From positions 1-23,487 of the forward strand of contig JAWWBR010000048.1 of the NCBI GenBank assembly GCA_033720855.1: a DNA stretch of 23,487 nucleotides, read 5' to 3'. The position numbers and the translations under genes are program-made. This document shows, piece by piece, positions 1 through 6,998 of this stretch; positions within the stretch are counted from its first letter, which is position 1; each line of letters starts with the position of its first letter. The notes beneath the pieces are model-generated. The model did not search any database. It was given only the letters and a program-made list of their open reading frames with translations, and was not told the DNA's origin. Source of the stretch: SMXQ01 sp033720855 (GTDB lineage Bacteria > Pseudomonadota > Alphaproteobacteria > SMXQ01).

Positions 1-156
1 ATAGTCCTCGAGATAGAGCGCGTCCTGGATCATGTAATGGCGGAAGCGCTCTTCCGACAGGGTGCCGGCCGCGAGCTCGCGGTTGAACGGCAGCGCGTCG
101 ATCGCCGCCCGCAGCTCGGCCGTCTCGGCCCAGGCCCGTTCGCTGAACGTGGTCAT
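1..156 (-). CDS. tenA: TenA family thiaminase II / aminopyrimidine aminohydrolase (N-terminal part only)
   Basis: The first 52 residues of a minus-strand gene are present; the rest lies beyond the left edge. The visible part fits the TenA helical fold: an N-terminal helix, the PFNRELAAGTL segment, then FRHYMIQDALYLEDY. The Asp of QDALYL (residue 45) matches the active-site Asp that binds the aminopyrimidine in TenA proteins. The family hydrolyses thiamine or, more often, thiamine breakdown products such as aminomethyl-HMP, returning HMP to thiamine synthesis in the cytoplasm. The ATG at 156-154 is preceded by GGAGA with a 7-base spacer, which fixes the start. I looked for a TPP riboswitch in the upstream 157-300 region and saw none. 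Subfamily (TenA_C or TenA_E) cannot be judged from this fragment. Confidence 0.88.
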   Translation of the reverse strand, partial: MTTFSERAWAETAELRAAIDALPFNRELAAGTLSEERFRHYMIQDALYLEDY

Positions 157-299
157 GGTCTTGTCTCCGTGATGTGTTTGTAAGATTCGCCACCGGTTAA
201 CATCGAACATACAATCGTCCCCGCAATCTTGAACAGGATCTCGGAAAGGAACCCGTCCTGCCCCCGATCCCCTACCATATTGAGGCAGAGCTTTACTTT

Positions 300-608
300 T
301 TGCCCACTGAAGAAGGCGGACGCCAGGGCCCAGCCCGCGGTGCGATTTACAGGCCTGCCTGCAACTTCGGACTGCGCCAGGGCGACACCAAAATTTACAA
401 CGAAGTTCTGCTCGAGTTCGTAGGATGCGAGTGGGCGGCACCTGGTGAAACCGTTCTAGCCAAGCTTTATTTCTTGCGCCCTGATTTTCAACGAGGACGC
501 CTCTGTGAAGGTTTCATGTTCGATGTTTGCGAGGGGCCAAAGATTGTCGGACACGGAAGGATCACCCATATTTTTGACGCGGCTTTACAGAAATCACAGG
601 AACATTGA
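300..608 (+). CDS. EF-Tu C-terminal-barrel-like protein, start codon uncertain, possibly decaying
   Basis: This 102-residue ORF resembles the small free-standing proteins with the beta-barrel fold of EF-Tu domain III. The last half has PGETVLAKLYFL, then a Gly-Arg-Leu turn and GPKIVGHGRITHIF, which parallels the EF-Tu pattern of Pro-Gly-Asp, a strand, and EGGRTVGAG-VTK. The family's function is unknown. The homologous part seems to begin upstream of the TTG used here: the same frame is open from 201 and reads IEAELYFL just before residue 1. No ATG, GTG or TTG occurs in frame between 201 and 299, only CTG at 258 and ATT at 279. Either a rare start is used or the gene has lost its start. It ends one base before the next gene's start, and its base composition is poorer in GC than that of the backbone. 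Confidence 0.5.
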   Translation: MPTEEGGRQGPARGAIYRPACNFGLRQGDTKIYNEVLLEFVGCEWAAPGETVLAKLYFLRPDFQRGRLCEGFMFDVCEGPKIVGHGRITHIFDAALQKSQEH

Positions 609-609
609 G

Positions 610-1206
610 ATGAAGGTCCTCTTCACTCTGTGCATGGTTTTTTTGCTCGCATTTCAGTCTCAGCCTAAGGCGGACACTTGGTCCTTCCCGCGCGAGGTTG
701 CTCAGAAGGTTTACCAGTTCGGGGATGTCAAGATCGTCCGGAAACGCGATTCAACTAGGAACAGCCAATACCCGGACTTCTCGGTTACGATCTACCGAAA
801 GGATGAACTGCGCGCGCTGTATCGTGCCGTGAGTTTCGAACACCTCGCGGCGTCGAAGGACAACAAGATATTCATCGGCGTCTCCAACGACGGTTTACCA
901 GGAACCGCCATCGTCATTTTTGACCGAGACGGAGCCCTTTTATGGGAACTCAAGCACCACTTTGCACGCTTGGATTATTGCGACAGGTCTGTCACACGTA
1001 TCCGACAATGGTTTCCGGAAAAAGCCCCCGATATCCGCTTCGAGTATTATGAAAAAGACGAGGATTATCGCAAGGCCGGCGACATCAAGGAGATATCGAT
1101 CATAGATTGCCACGGCAAGCGCCGCACCCTTTCCGAAATTATAGAACACTACGTCATTAAGAATCTCCCTCAGCAGCCTCAACCACTCTCGAAACCCACA
1201 CCCTAA
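610..1206 (+). CDS. Secreted protein of unknown function
   Basis: The gene encodes 198 residues. The start is the ATG at 610, preceded by AGGA at 598-601 with an 8-base spacer; an open extension back to 505 overlaps the previous ORF and has no signal sequence. Residues 1-22 form a Sec signal peptide (Met-Lys, a hydrophobic stretch, then QPKA before DTWSF), so the product is probably periplasmic or secreted. The mature part is mixed alpha/beta, with segments such as DNKIFIGVSNDGLPGTAIVIF that suggest a beta sheet, and a Lys/Asp/Glu-rich C-terminal third. Two cysteines (in LDYCDR and IIDCHG) could form a disulphide. I do not recognise a family. The gene is about 50% GC by hand count of sample lines, while the flanking backbone is nearer 65-70%, which suggests transfer. 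Confidence 0.7.
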   Translation: MKVLFTLCMVFLLAFQSQPKADTWSFPREVAQKVYQFGDVKIVRKRDSTRNSQYPDFSVTIYRKDELRALYRAVSFEHLAASKDNKIFIGVSNDGLPGTAIVIFDRDGALLWELKHHFARLDYCDRSVTRIRQWFPEKAPDIRFEYYEKDEDYRKAGDIKEISIIDCHGKRRTLSEIIEHYVIKNLPQQPQPLSKPTP

Positions 1207-1288
1207 ATTAGCGGACGGCACCGTATTGATCTCGCGGGTCGCGCGTGCCATCGTCGGGGAAAATCAAGGGGAACGGGAACCGTCGGGA

Positions 1289-2278
1289 ATGGCCACTCAA
1301 GCCGCGAAGCTCGCGATCACCTTCGGCTGCGGCCTCTATGACCGCATGCTGCCGCTGTACACCGGAGCGGTCGCGCCCGAGGGCATCGACCTCGACTTCG
1401 TGATCGCCGATTCGCCGCGCCAGCTGTTCGACCGCATGACCGGGCCCGAGCCCTTCGACGTCGCCGAGATGTCGGGGTCCGAATACCTGGCCCGCTTCGC
1501 CGCCGGCCGGTGCCCCTTCGTCGCCATCCCGGTGTTCCCCTCCCGCCTCTTCCGCCACGGCTTCATCACCGTCAACCGCCACGCCGGCATCGAAACGCCC
1601 AAGGACCTGGAGGGCCGGCGCGTCGGCACCGTGATCTACACCCAGACCGCCTCGGTCTGGACCCGGGGCATGCTGGCCCATGATTACGGGGTCGACCTGT
1701 CCGCCATCCACTGGGTGCAGGGCGATCTCGACAAGCCGGGCCTGCACACCGAGGCGGAGATCATGCCGCTCTTGAAGCCCGCCGACATCGTCCCCAACGA
1801 GAGCGACAAGTCGCTCGAGGGTCTGCTCGCCGCCGGCGAGATCGACGCCATCGTCTCGCCGAGGATGCCGCTCGGCTTCGGCAAGAACCCCGACATCGTC
1901 CGCCTGTTCCCGGATTTCCAGGCGGTCGAGCTCGATTACTACCGGCGCACCGGGATCTTTCCGATCATGCACCTGGTGGTGATCCGGCGCGAGATCTACG
2001 ACGCCCATCCCTTCGTCGCCGCCAGCCTCTATGCCGCCTTCGAGGAGGCCAAGGCGCTGGCCATGGCGCGGCTGGACAACCGCAGCGGCACGCTGCCCTT
2101 CATGCTGCCTTGGATCAAGGCCCACGTGGAGGCGCTCAAGCGCGAGTTCGGCGACGATCCCTGGCCCTACGGCGTCGAGGCCAACCGCGTGACGCTGGAA
2201 GCCTTCATCACCTACCTGGTGGAACAGGACATGATCGCCGAGGCGATCCCCATCGAAGACCTGTTCGTCGAGGTGTGA
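1289..2278 (+). CDS. 4,5-dihydroxyphthalate decarboxylase-like protein (periplasmic-binding fold, no signal peptide)
   Basis: The 329-residue product resembles Pht5-type 4,5-dihydroxyphthalate decarboxylases along its whole length: YDRMLPLYTG near the N-terminus, FDVAEMSGSEYL, CPFVAIPVFPSRLFRHG, DLEGRRVGTVIYTQTASVW, the IHWVQGD segment and the AGEIDAIVSPRMP segment. The fold is that of type 2 periplasmic binding proteins, and some databases call such proteins ABC substrate-binding proteins. No signal peptide or lipobox is present, so a cytoplasmic enzyme is more likely. I chose the ATG at 1289; a TTG at 1226 would add 21 residues with no sign of conservation. The stop codon overlaps the start of the monooxygenase gene by one base (TGATG), so the two are probably translated together. 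This points to a pathway that hydroxylates and then decarboxylates an aromatic acid. The substrate is not known. Confidence 0.8.
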   Translation: MATQAAKLAITFGCGLYDRMLPLYTGAVAPEGIDLDFVIADSPRQLFDRMTGPEPFDVAEMSGSEYLARFAAGRCPFVAIPVFPSRLFRHGFITVNRHAGIETPKDLEGRRVGTVIYTQTASVWTRGMLAHDYGVDLSAIHWVQGDLDKPGLHTEAEIMPLLKPADIVPNESDKSLEGLLAAGEIDAIVSPRMPLGFGKNPDIVRLFPDFQAVELDYYRRTGIFPIMHLVVIRREIYDAHPFVAASLYAAFEEAKALAMARLDNRSGTLPFMLPWIKAHVEALKREFGDDPWPYGVEANRVTLEAFITYLVEQDMIAEAIPIEDLFVEV

Positions 2279-3903
2279 TGGCGACGCCCGAGGCCAAGCT
2301 GGACGGCGAGGCCGAGGTCCCGGTCCTGATCGCCGGCGCCGGGCCGGTGGGCCTGGCCTTGGCCGCCGAGCTCGGCCGTCTCGGCATCCGCTGCCTGCTC
2401 ACGGAAAAGCGCGACGGCTCCGTGCCGGTGCCGAAGATGAGCCAGGTGAGCGCGCGCAACATGGAGTTTTGCCGCCGCTGGGGCATTGCCGAGCGCGTGC
2501 GCGCGGCCGGCTGGCCCGCCGATCTTCCCGGCGATATCGTCTATCAGCAGAGCATGACCGGGCCGGAATTCGCCCGCCTCGCGATCCCCTCCTACGCCGC
2601 CCGCGACCGCCAGCCGTTTACGCCCGAAAGCCCGTGCCACTGCCCGCAGATCTTCTTCGACCCGATCCTCGCCGATCACGTCAAGACGCTTAAATCCGTC
2701 GACCTGCGCTACGATACCGGGCTCGAAGGCTTCACCCAGGACGAGGGCGGAGTCAGGGCGGTCCTGCGCGACAGCGTGAGCGGCGCGGCGGAGACCGTCA
2801 CCGCCGCCTACCTGGTCGGCTGCGACGGCCCCGGCGGCATGGTCCGGGCGGCGCTCGGCATCGAACTGGGCGGCCTCGGGGTGTTCGCCCATTCCATCAA
2901 CATCTTCTTCCGCTCGCCGGAGATGGTCTCCCTTCACGATAAGGGGATCGCGCGGTTCCACCGCTCCATCGACGAGACCGGCTGCTGGTCGGAGATGATC
3001 GCCATCGACGGCCGTGAGCTCTACCGCATCTCGGTGTTCGACGACCCCGACCCCGACGCCGACGCCGATGCCATCCTGAGGCGCCTTTTCGGCGGCGATT
3101 TTCCCTATGAGATCATCGACGTCACCCATTGGGAGCGGCGCGACTTCGTCGCCGAGCGCTACCGCGCGGGCCGCGCCTTCATCGCCGGCGATGCCGCGCA
3201 TCAGTGCTCGCCGACCGGCGGCTACGGCATGCATACCGGGCTCGAGGAGGCGGTCAACCTGGCCTGGAAGCTCGCCGCCGTGATCGAGGGTTGGGGCGGG
3301 CCGGCGCTGCTCGATAGCTACGAGGCCGAGCGCCGCCCCATCGCCCGCCGCAACGTGAGCTTAGGCACCAAGGCCTTCCAAGCCATCACCGGTGTGCCCG
3401 CCATCGGCGCCGAGGAGGCGGCGCGGGCCGCAAAAGGGGAGTTCGGCCCCAACGTCGAGGCCCTGCGCGCCAAGATCGCCGCCTTTGCCGGGAGCGACTT
3501 CCAGAAGTTCCAATACGCCTACGAGGGCTCGCCCGTCTGCGTCCCCGACGGCACCCCGCCGCCGCCGGATTCGAACCTCTCCTTCACGCCCTCGGCGCGG
3601 CCGGGCTCGCGCGCGCCCCATGCCTGGCTTGCCGACGGCCGCTCGACCCTGGACCTGTTCGGGGCGGGCTTCACCCTGCTGCGCCTCGGGCCCGGGGCGC
3701 CCGAGGCCCCGGGCCTGCGCGCCGCCGCCCGCGAGGCCGGCGTTCCCCTCGCCGAGGCGGTCCTCGAAGATCCGGCCTTGGCGGCGCTCTACGAGGCGGC
3801 CCTGGCGCTGGTGCGCCCCGACGGCCACGTCGCCTGGCGGGCCGCCGCGGACCCCGACGATTCCGCGGCGGTGATCGCCCGCATCCGCGGCGCGGGGTCT
3901 TAG
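2278..3903 (+). CDS. Class A FAD-dependent aromatic monooxygenase (phenol hydroxylase / MhpA-like)
   Basis: The 541-residue product has the marks of single-component flavoprotein hydroxylases: the FAD dinucleotide motif GAGPVG at residues 20-25, a CDGPGGMVR segment (the Asp-Gly motif that contacts FAD and NADPH), and the GD motif at about residues 304-305 in FIAGDAAHQCSPTGGYGMHT. The C-terminal hundred residues, with LADGRSTLDLFG and RPDGHVAWR, match the thioredoxin-like tail of the phenol hydroxylase branch. Such enzymes add one oxygen atom from O2 to an aromatic ring using NAD(P)H. The start is the ATG at 2278, which overlaps the stop of the decarboxylase-like gene by one base. With that partner it probably acts on an aromatic or heteroaromatic acid, but the ring substrate cannot be read from sequence. 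Confidence 0.9.
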   Translation: MATPEAKLDGEAEVPVLIAGAGPVGLALAAELGRLGIRCLLTEKRDGSVPVPKMSQVSARNMEFCRRWGIAERVRAAGWPADLPGDIVYQQSMTGPEFARLAIPSYAARDRQPFTPESPCHCPQIFFDPILADHVKTLKSVDLRYDTGLEGFTQDEGGVRAVLRDSVSGAAETVTAAYLVGCDGPGGMVRAALGIELGGLGVFAHSINIFFRSPEMVSLHDKGIARFHRSIDETGCWSEMIAIDGRELYRISVFDDPDPDADADAILRRLFGGDFPYEIIDVTHWERRDFVAERYRAGRAFIAGDAAHQCSPTGGYGMHTGLEEAVNLAWKLAAVIEGWGGPALLDSYEAERRPIARRNVSLGTKAFQAITGVPAIGAEEAARAAKGEFGPNVEALRAKIAAFAGSDFQKFQYAYEGSPVCVPDGTPPPPDSNLSFTPSARPGSRAPHAWLADGRSTLDLFGAGFTLLRLGPGAPEAPGLRAAAREAGVPLAEAVLEDPALAALYEAALALVRPDGHVAWRAAADPDDSAAVIARIRGAGS

Positions 3904-4033
3904 GACGCCGAGATCCCCCGAGGCCCTGCGAGGGCGGCGCTTCAGCCGTCCTGCCCAAGCTATCGAGACATGGCGGAGGCTTGCCGCTAAGATGGCCGGG
4001 GTCCGCATAGGTTCACTGCACGGAGATAGGGGC

Positions 4034-4237
4034 ATGACGACTTCCGAGGAAATGGCGACGGTCGCGGTCTGGATGATGTGGGGCGGCGGTATCGTCACCG
4101 TTTTCGCCATCGGCGCCGCGATGCTGTCGGGCACCGCGGTGAGCAGGGGCGATCTCGCCAAGCCGCTGGCCATCGTCGGCGCCTGCACCGCCTTCCTCGG
4201 CGCCTTCCTCTATTATCGCTGGAGCACGCCGTTCTAG
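4034..4237 (+). CDS. Small two-helix inner-membrane protein, unknown function
   Basis: The gene encodes 67 residues. The ATG at 4034 has GGAG at 4022-4025 with an 8-base spacer; a longer frame open from 3992 lacks a good ribosome site. Two hydrophobic stretches, about residues 9-30 (rich in Gly, Val and Ala) and 40-60 (LAIVGACTAFLGAFLYYRW), are joined by a short loop with SRGDLAKP, so the protein should span the inner membrane twice with both ends on one side. No catalytic motif is visible and I do not recognise a family. It is a single-gene unit: the monooxygenase stop is 130 bases upstream, and an intrinsic terminator follows at 4328-4349. The good ribosome site, membrane pattern and terminator support a real gene. 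Confidence 0.65.
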   Translation: MTTSEEMATVAVWMMWGGGIVTVFAIGAAMLSGTAVSRGDLAKPLAIVGACTAFLGAFLYYRWSTPF

Positions 4238-4327
4238 GCGGGCGCCTCGCCAATCCCGCCCGATCAAGCCAAGGCCGCATTCCGGGCCGTCACCGCCGAC
4301 GCAAGGCGGACGCCAAGATAAAACCGG

Positions 4328-4349
4328 ACGCGGCGGCACCCGCGTTTTT
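4328..4349 (+). terminator. Rho-independent terminator between convergent genes
   Basis: ACGCGG at 4328-4333 pairs with CCGCGT at 4340-4345 around a 6-base loop, and the T run 4345-4349 follows. It lies 90 bases after the small membrane protein and 23 bases beyond the stop of the convergent minus-strand peptidase gene. An AAAA stretch at 4320-4323 gives the minus strand a T run four bases after the same stem, so it may work in both directions. Confidence 0.6.
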
Positions 4350-4372
4350 CCCGGAGCAGTGTCGCCATCGCC

Positions 4373-5332
4373 TCAGCGGCCGCGCTCGATCTCGCGTAAT
4401 GTGGTTTTCGATAGCGCCGCGAACGGCCCGCCGAGCGCCACCGCCTTGCGGGCGATCGGCACGGCCTCGTCCCTGCGACCCATCTCGGCGAGCACGTGGG
4501 CCAGGTTGTTAAAGGCAACCGCCGATGTGGGATGCGCCACCGTCGCCCTTTCGAACGCGGCGACCGCCGCCGCCAAATCACCCACGGCGTAGTGGCTGTT
4601 GCCGAGGCCGACCATGGCACCCAGGCTGCGGGGCCAGCGCGATAGCGCCGTCTCGTAGCCGGTCACGGCCGCAGGGAATTGCCGCGCCCTTTCCAGACCG
4701 AAGACCGCGGCCACGAAGGTCCGTTCCTCGGCACTCTCGGGGAGGCGCGAGGGCGGCAGCACCACGAGGGCCCAGTTTTGCCCAGGCGCCCAGGTGGCGG
4801 CGAACTCGTCGAACGGCATAACCAAACGCCGCGTCCGCCCCGAGCGCAGAATCATCTCTTGCCGCTCGAGGTCGTAACCGATGAGCACGGCGAAATGCCA
4901 GCGCCTCGCCCAGGGCGGGCCAAGCCTTTGCAGCACGATGGCCGGGGTCCCCCCCGCCAGCTCGCGCATCACCCGGTCCAAACGCGATAGCGGAAAAGCC
5001 AAGAGGCCGCGGCGCCGGGCGCTCGCGAGCATGCTGATGGCCAAGCTCCCCTTCCTGGCTGGCGAATACACTTCGCCGACCAGGTCCCGCGGGCGGACCG
5101 CCACGCCGCCGTGGGTGAGGGCGATGGCCAGGGACGCGGGCCCGCACTGGTAGTCCTCCTGCGGGAAGAAGGGGACGTCGGCGATCTCCACCCGGCGCGG
5201 CAGGTCCTGGGTTGCGGGCGGCGGCAGGGTTTCGAGGCCGGGGGCGCATCCCAACACGGCCCAGGCGACGGCGAGGACCGTGAACACCGGCGCCCGTTTG
5301 CGGCGGTTACCCGGAATCCGAGCCATGGGCAT
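4373..5332 (-). CDS. PA2778-family C39-like cysteine peptidase, lipoprotein with C-terminal TPRs
   Basis: The 319-residue product begins with a basic segment and a hydrophobic stretch ending in AWAVLGC, a lipobox with Cys29 as the likely lipidated residue, so it should be a membrane-anchored periplasmic lipoprotein. Residues 50-210 form a papain-like C39-type domain: VPFFPQEDYQCGPASLAIAL carries the catalytic Cys63 after the oxyanion Gln62 region, and WHFAVLIGYD carries His146. C39 peptidases of transporters cut leader peptides after Gly-Gly; this free-standing form has no ABC domain. From about residue 215 to the end there are two to three TPR-like helix pairs (AVTGYETALSRWP, GNSHYAVGDLAAAVAAFERA, AFNNLAHVLAEMGRRDEAV). 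Its ATG overlaps the stop of the PA2779-family gene by one base (TGATG), so the two are made together. A second ATG at 5326 would shorten it by two residues. Confidence 0.85.
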   Translation of the reverse strand: MPMARIPGNRRKRAPVFTVLAVAWAVLGCAPGLETLPPPATQDLPRRVEIADVPFFPQEDYQCGPASLAIALTHGGVAVRPRDLVGEVYSPARKGSLAISMLASARRRGLLAFPLSRLDRVMRELAGGTPAIVLQRLGPPWARRWHFAVLIGYDLERQEMILRSGRTRRLVMPFDEFAATWAPGQNWALVVLPPSRLPESAEERTFVAAVFGLERARQFPAAVTGYETALSRWPRSLGAMVGLGNSHYAVGDLAAAVAAFERATVAHPTSAVAFNNLAHVLAEMGRRDEAVPIARKAVALGGPFAALSKTTLREIERGR

Positions 5333-5766
5333 CACGAATCGTCGGGGACCAGTTTGGCGAACAACAACACCAGAATCAACAAAATGCCGACGACCACGAT
5401 GATCAGCGCGGCCGACCTGGCACCGTCGGCCGCTCCGTGAAAGGCGCCCGCCGGCAGGCGGTCGAGGCGGCCGGCGATCCGCCGCACCTCGGCGTCGGAA
5501 AGCGCGTCGATGCGCGCCGTCGCCTCCTCCGCCGAAAGGCCGTGGGATCGCAGCGCATCCCGCGCGGCCTGCCGCCGTAATAGGCGCTTCAGCCTCTCGC
5601 GCTCGGCGGAAACAGGGCCGGCGGCATCCGGCGACGGCTCGGATCGAAGGACGGAGTCGGTCTCCACCATGGCCGCAGGTGCCGGCGCCGGATACAGCGA
5701 CAGCATCGCCACGGCAAGAATGACGAAACGGGAGATGGGTTTGAAGACGCTGGGACGGATCAACAT
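5332..5766 (-). CDS. PA2779-family small membrane protein (short paralogue)
   Basis: The gene encodes 144 residues. Residues 1-32 look like a signal peptide ending in APAPAA. A charged helical block follows at 53-103, with ERERLKRLLRRQAARDALRS, HGLSAEEATARIDALSD and RRIAGRLDRLPAG. A membrane helix at about 119-137 and a short KLVPDDS tail complete it. This order (signal, helical domain with a Leu-Asp-x-Leu-Pro-Ala-Gly end, membrane helix) is that of the PA2779 family of unknown function, which is found beside PA2778-type peptidases. AAGGA lies 8 bases before the ATG. The upstream gene encodes a longer paralogue 35 bases away and the downstream peptidase start overlaps this stop, so all three are one operon. 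A substrate or partner role for the peptidase is my inference. Confidence 0.8.
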   Translation of the reverse strand: MLIRPSVFKPISRFVILAVAMLSLYPAPAPAAMVETDSVLRSEPSPDAAGPVSAERERLKRLLRRQAARDALRSHGLSAEEATARIDALSDAEVRRIAGRLDRLPAGAFHGAADGARSAALIIVVVGILLILVLLFAKLVPDDS

Positions 5767-5801
5767 GGCGAGTTCCTTTCGGTTCGGCGCGCGGAAATTC
5801 C

Positions 5802-6719
5802 CTAACGCGTAGGGTCAACGCGCCGGGAGGCGGGGAGCCGGGTTTCTTGCCTGGTGTCTTGCCCGGATTCTTGAAGCTGGCAGGAGGCCGGATCGCGCCC
5901 GCTTGCCTCCTTGGCCCGGGCGGCGGCGGCGCGTTCCGCGGCGGTCATTCTTTGTTCCAGGCGGCTCCGGAAGAACGCTGCTTCGCGGTTCCCTTGATCG
6001 GCGGCCGCCCCATACCAGATGTGGGCCCCAACGAGATCGGTCTGGACCGGCGATAGCTGGCGGGACCCCCAGTAGATCTTGGCCCGGCCTTCGTAGAGCA
6101 GGCCCATGGCGTTCTGGGCTCCACCATGGCCGCGATGGGCCGCCCGGCAGACCGACTCGAATCCCTCTCGCAGCCGGCCGTCGCGAAAGCGGCGGATGCC
6201 GAACCGATACGAGGCGTCGGGGCCGCTTTCGGGGCTGGGCGCCGCCTCGCTACCGGGCGGCGGCCCGTCCTTCCTTACGGCGGCTGCGATCACCACAGCG
6301 ACCAAGGCAACGACGAGGACGGCGGCAAAGACGTGGAGGGCAATCGCCGCTTCGGCGGCGCTGCCGAACCCCGCGAAGGTCCCCGAGGCGCCCCCCGCGG
6401 GGAGCGCGTCCAGCCGCCGGACGATCGCGGCGATCTCGGCATCGGTGAGAGCGTCGATGCGGGCCCGGGCTTCCTTGGCGCCAATGCCATGGGAGAGAAG
6501 TTCTTCCCGCACCTCTTGACGCTGCAGAAGGGCCTTGATCCTTGCGCGCTCGGCATCGGCGGCGCCGGCCCGCGATGATTGCGCCGCCGCGGCCGGGCCG
6601 GTCGCGGACTCGGTCCCGGCCATGGCCGCGGATGCCTGATGATGGGGAAGCGACAGCATCATCATGGCTAGGATGAGCGTACAAGCGACGGCGTGACGGC
6701 AACGGCCCGTTGTCAGCAT
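5802..6719 (-). CDS. PA2779-like membrane protein fused to a Sel1-like repeat domain
   Basis: The gene encodes 305 residues. The first 150 repeat the plan of the downstream PA2779-family protein: signal peptide ending ASAA near residue 32, a charged helical block at 55-106 (ERARIKALLQRQEVREELLS, HGIGAKEARARIDALTD, VRRLDALPAGG), and a membrane helix at about 125-148. After a Pro/Glu-rich linker, residues 170-265 look like Sel1-type helix pairs (FGIRRFRDGRLREGFESVC, AAHRGHGGAQNAMGLLYEG, VGAHIWYGAAADQGNREAAF), a fold often used for protein contacts. If the signal peptide is cut, the Sel1 part would face the cytoplasm; if the first segment stays, it would face the periplasm. AGGAGG sits 5 bases before the ATG and this is the first gene of the operon. 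I know of no described protein with this exact architecture, but I could not search. Confidence 0.75.
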   Translation of the reverse strand: MLTTGRCRHAVACTLILAMMMLSLPHHQASAAMAGTESATGPAAAAQSSRAGAADAERARIKALLQRQEVREELLSHGIGAKEARARIDALTDAEIAAIVRRLDALPAGGASGTFAGFGSAAEAAIALHVFAAVLVVALVAVVIAAAVRKDGPPPGSEAAPSPESGPDASYRFGIRRFRDGRLREGFESVCRAAHRGHGGAQNAMGLLYEGRAKIYWGSRQLSPVQTDLVGAHIWYGAAADQGNREAAFFRSRLEQRMTAAERAAAARAKEASGRDPASCQLQESGQDTRQETRLPASRRVDPTR

Positions 6720-6849
6720 CGCATCCTCCTCTCGAAGGTCGGCGGGACGGCACTGGCGCTGCCGGTGCCGAGGCCCGGTTTTTCGCTTAAACGACGCCTC
6801 ACCCTAGCCAGGAGGTGTCAGCTTGCCGTGCGCCGCCTGGTGAACGGTT

Positions 6850-6866
6850 CGTCAATCTTCCGTCAA
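6850..6866. promoter_or_regulatory. Direct repeat CGTCAA-N5-CGTCAA, possible OmpR/PhoB-type operator
   Basis: CGTCAA at 6850-6855 is repeated at 6861-6866, exactly 11 bases (one helical turn) apart. The core GTCA-N7-GTCA resembles the half-site layout bound by tandem OmpR/PhoB-family winged-helix regulators, and is like the pho box core. It lies between divergent transcripts, 131 bases from the minus-strand start and 184 bases from the plus-strand start. The binding protein is unknown. Confidence 0.35.
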
Positions 6867-6998
6867 AGTGATGGAGGAGGCGGGAATCCCTGGTTTTCCG
6901 GGCCGTGGGACCACTCCGGCCGCGGCCCGGCCGCGGCGCCCCGTGTCCGGCCTCGGCCGATTGCCCTTTACCGCGGGTCGTGATACTGATGCGCCGCA

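Noticed and set aside
157..300. TPP riboswitch upstream of tenA
   Set aside because: The CUGAGA-type core and the paired thi-box elements are absent on the minus strand; the leader is short.
229..423. A 64-codon TTG-start frame overlapping the EF-Tu-like ORF
   Set aside because: It is out of frame with the barrel-like sequence, has no ribosome site and no domain.
505..609. Longer start for the secreted protein
   Set aside because: The extension overlaps the EF-Tu-like ORF and would bury the signal peptide inside the protein.
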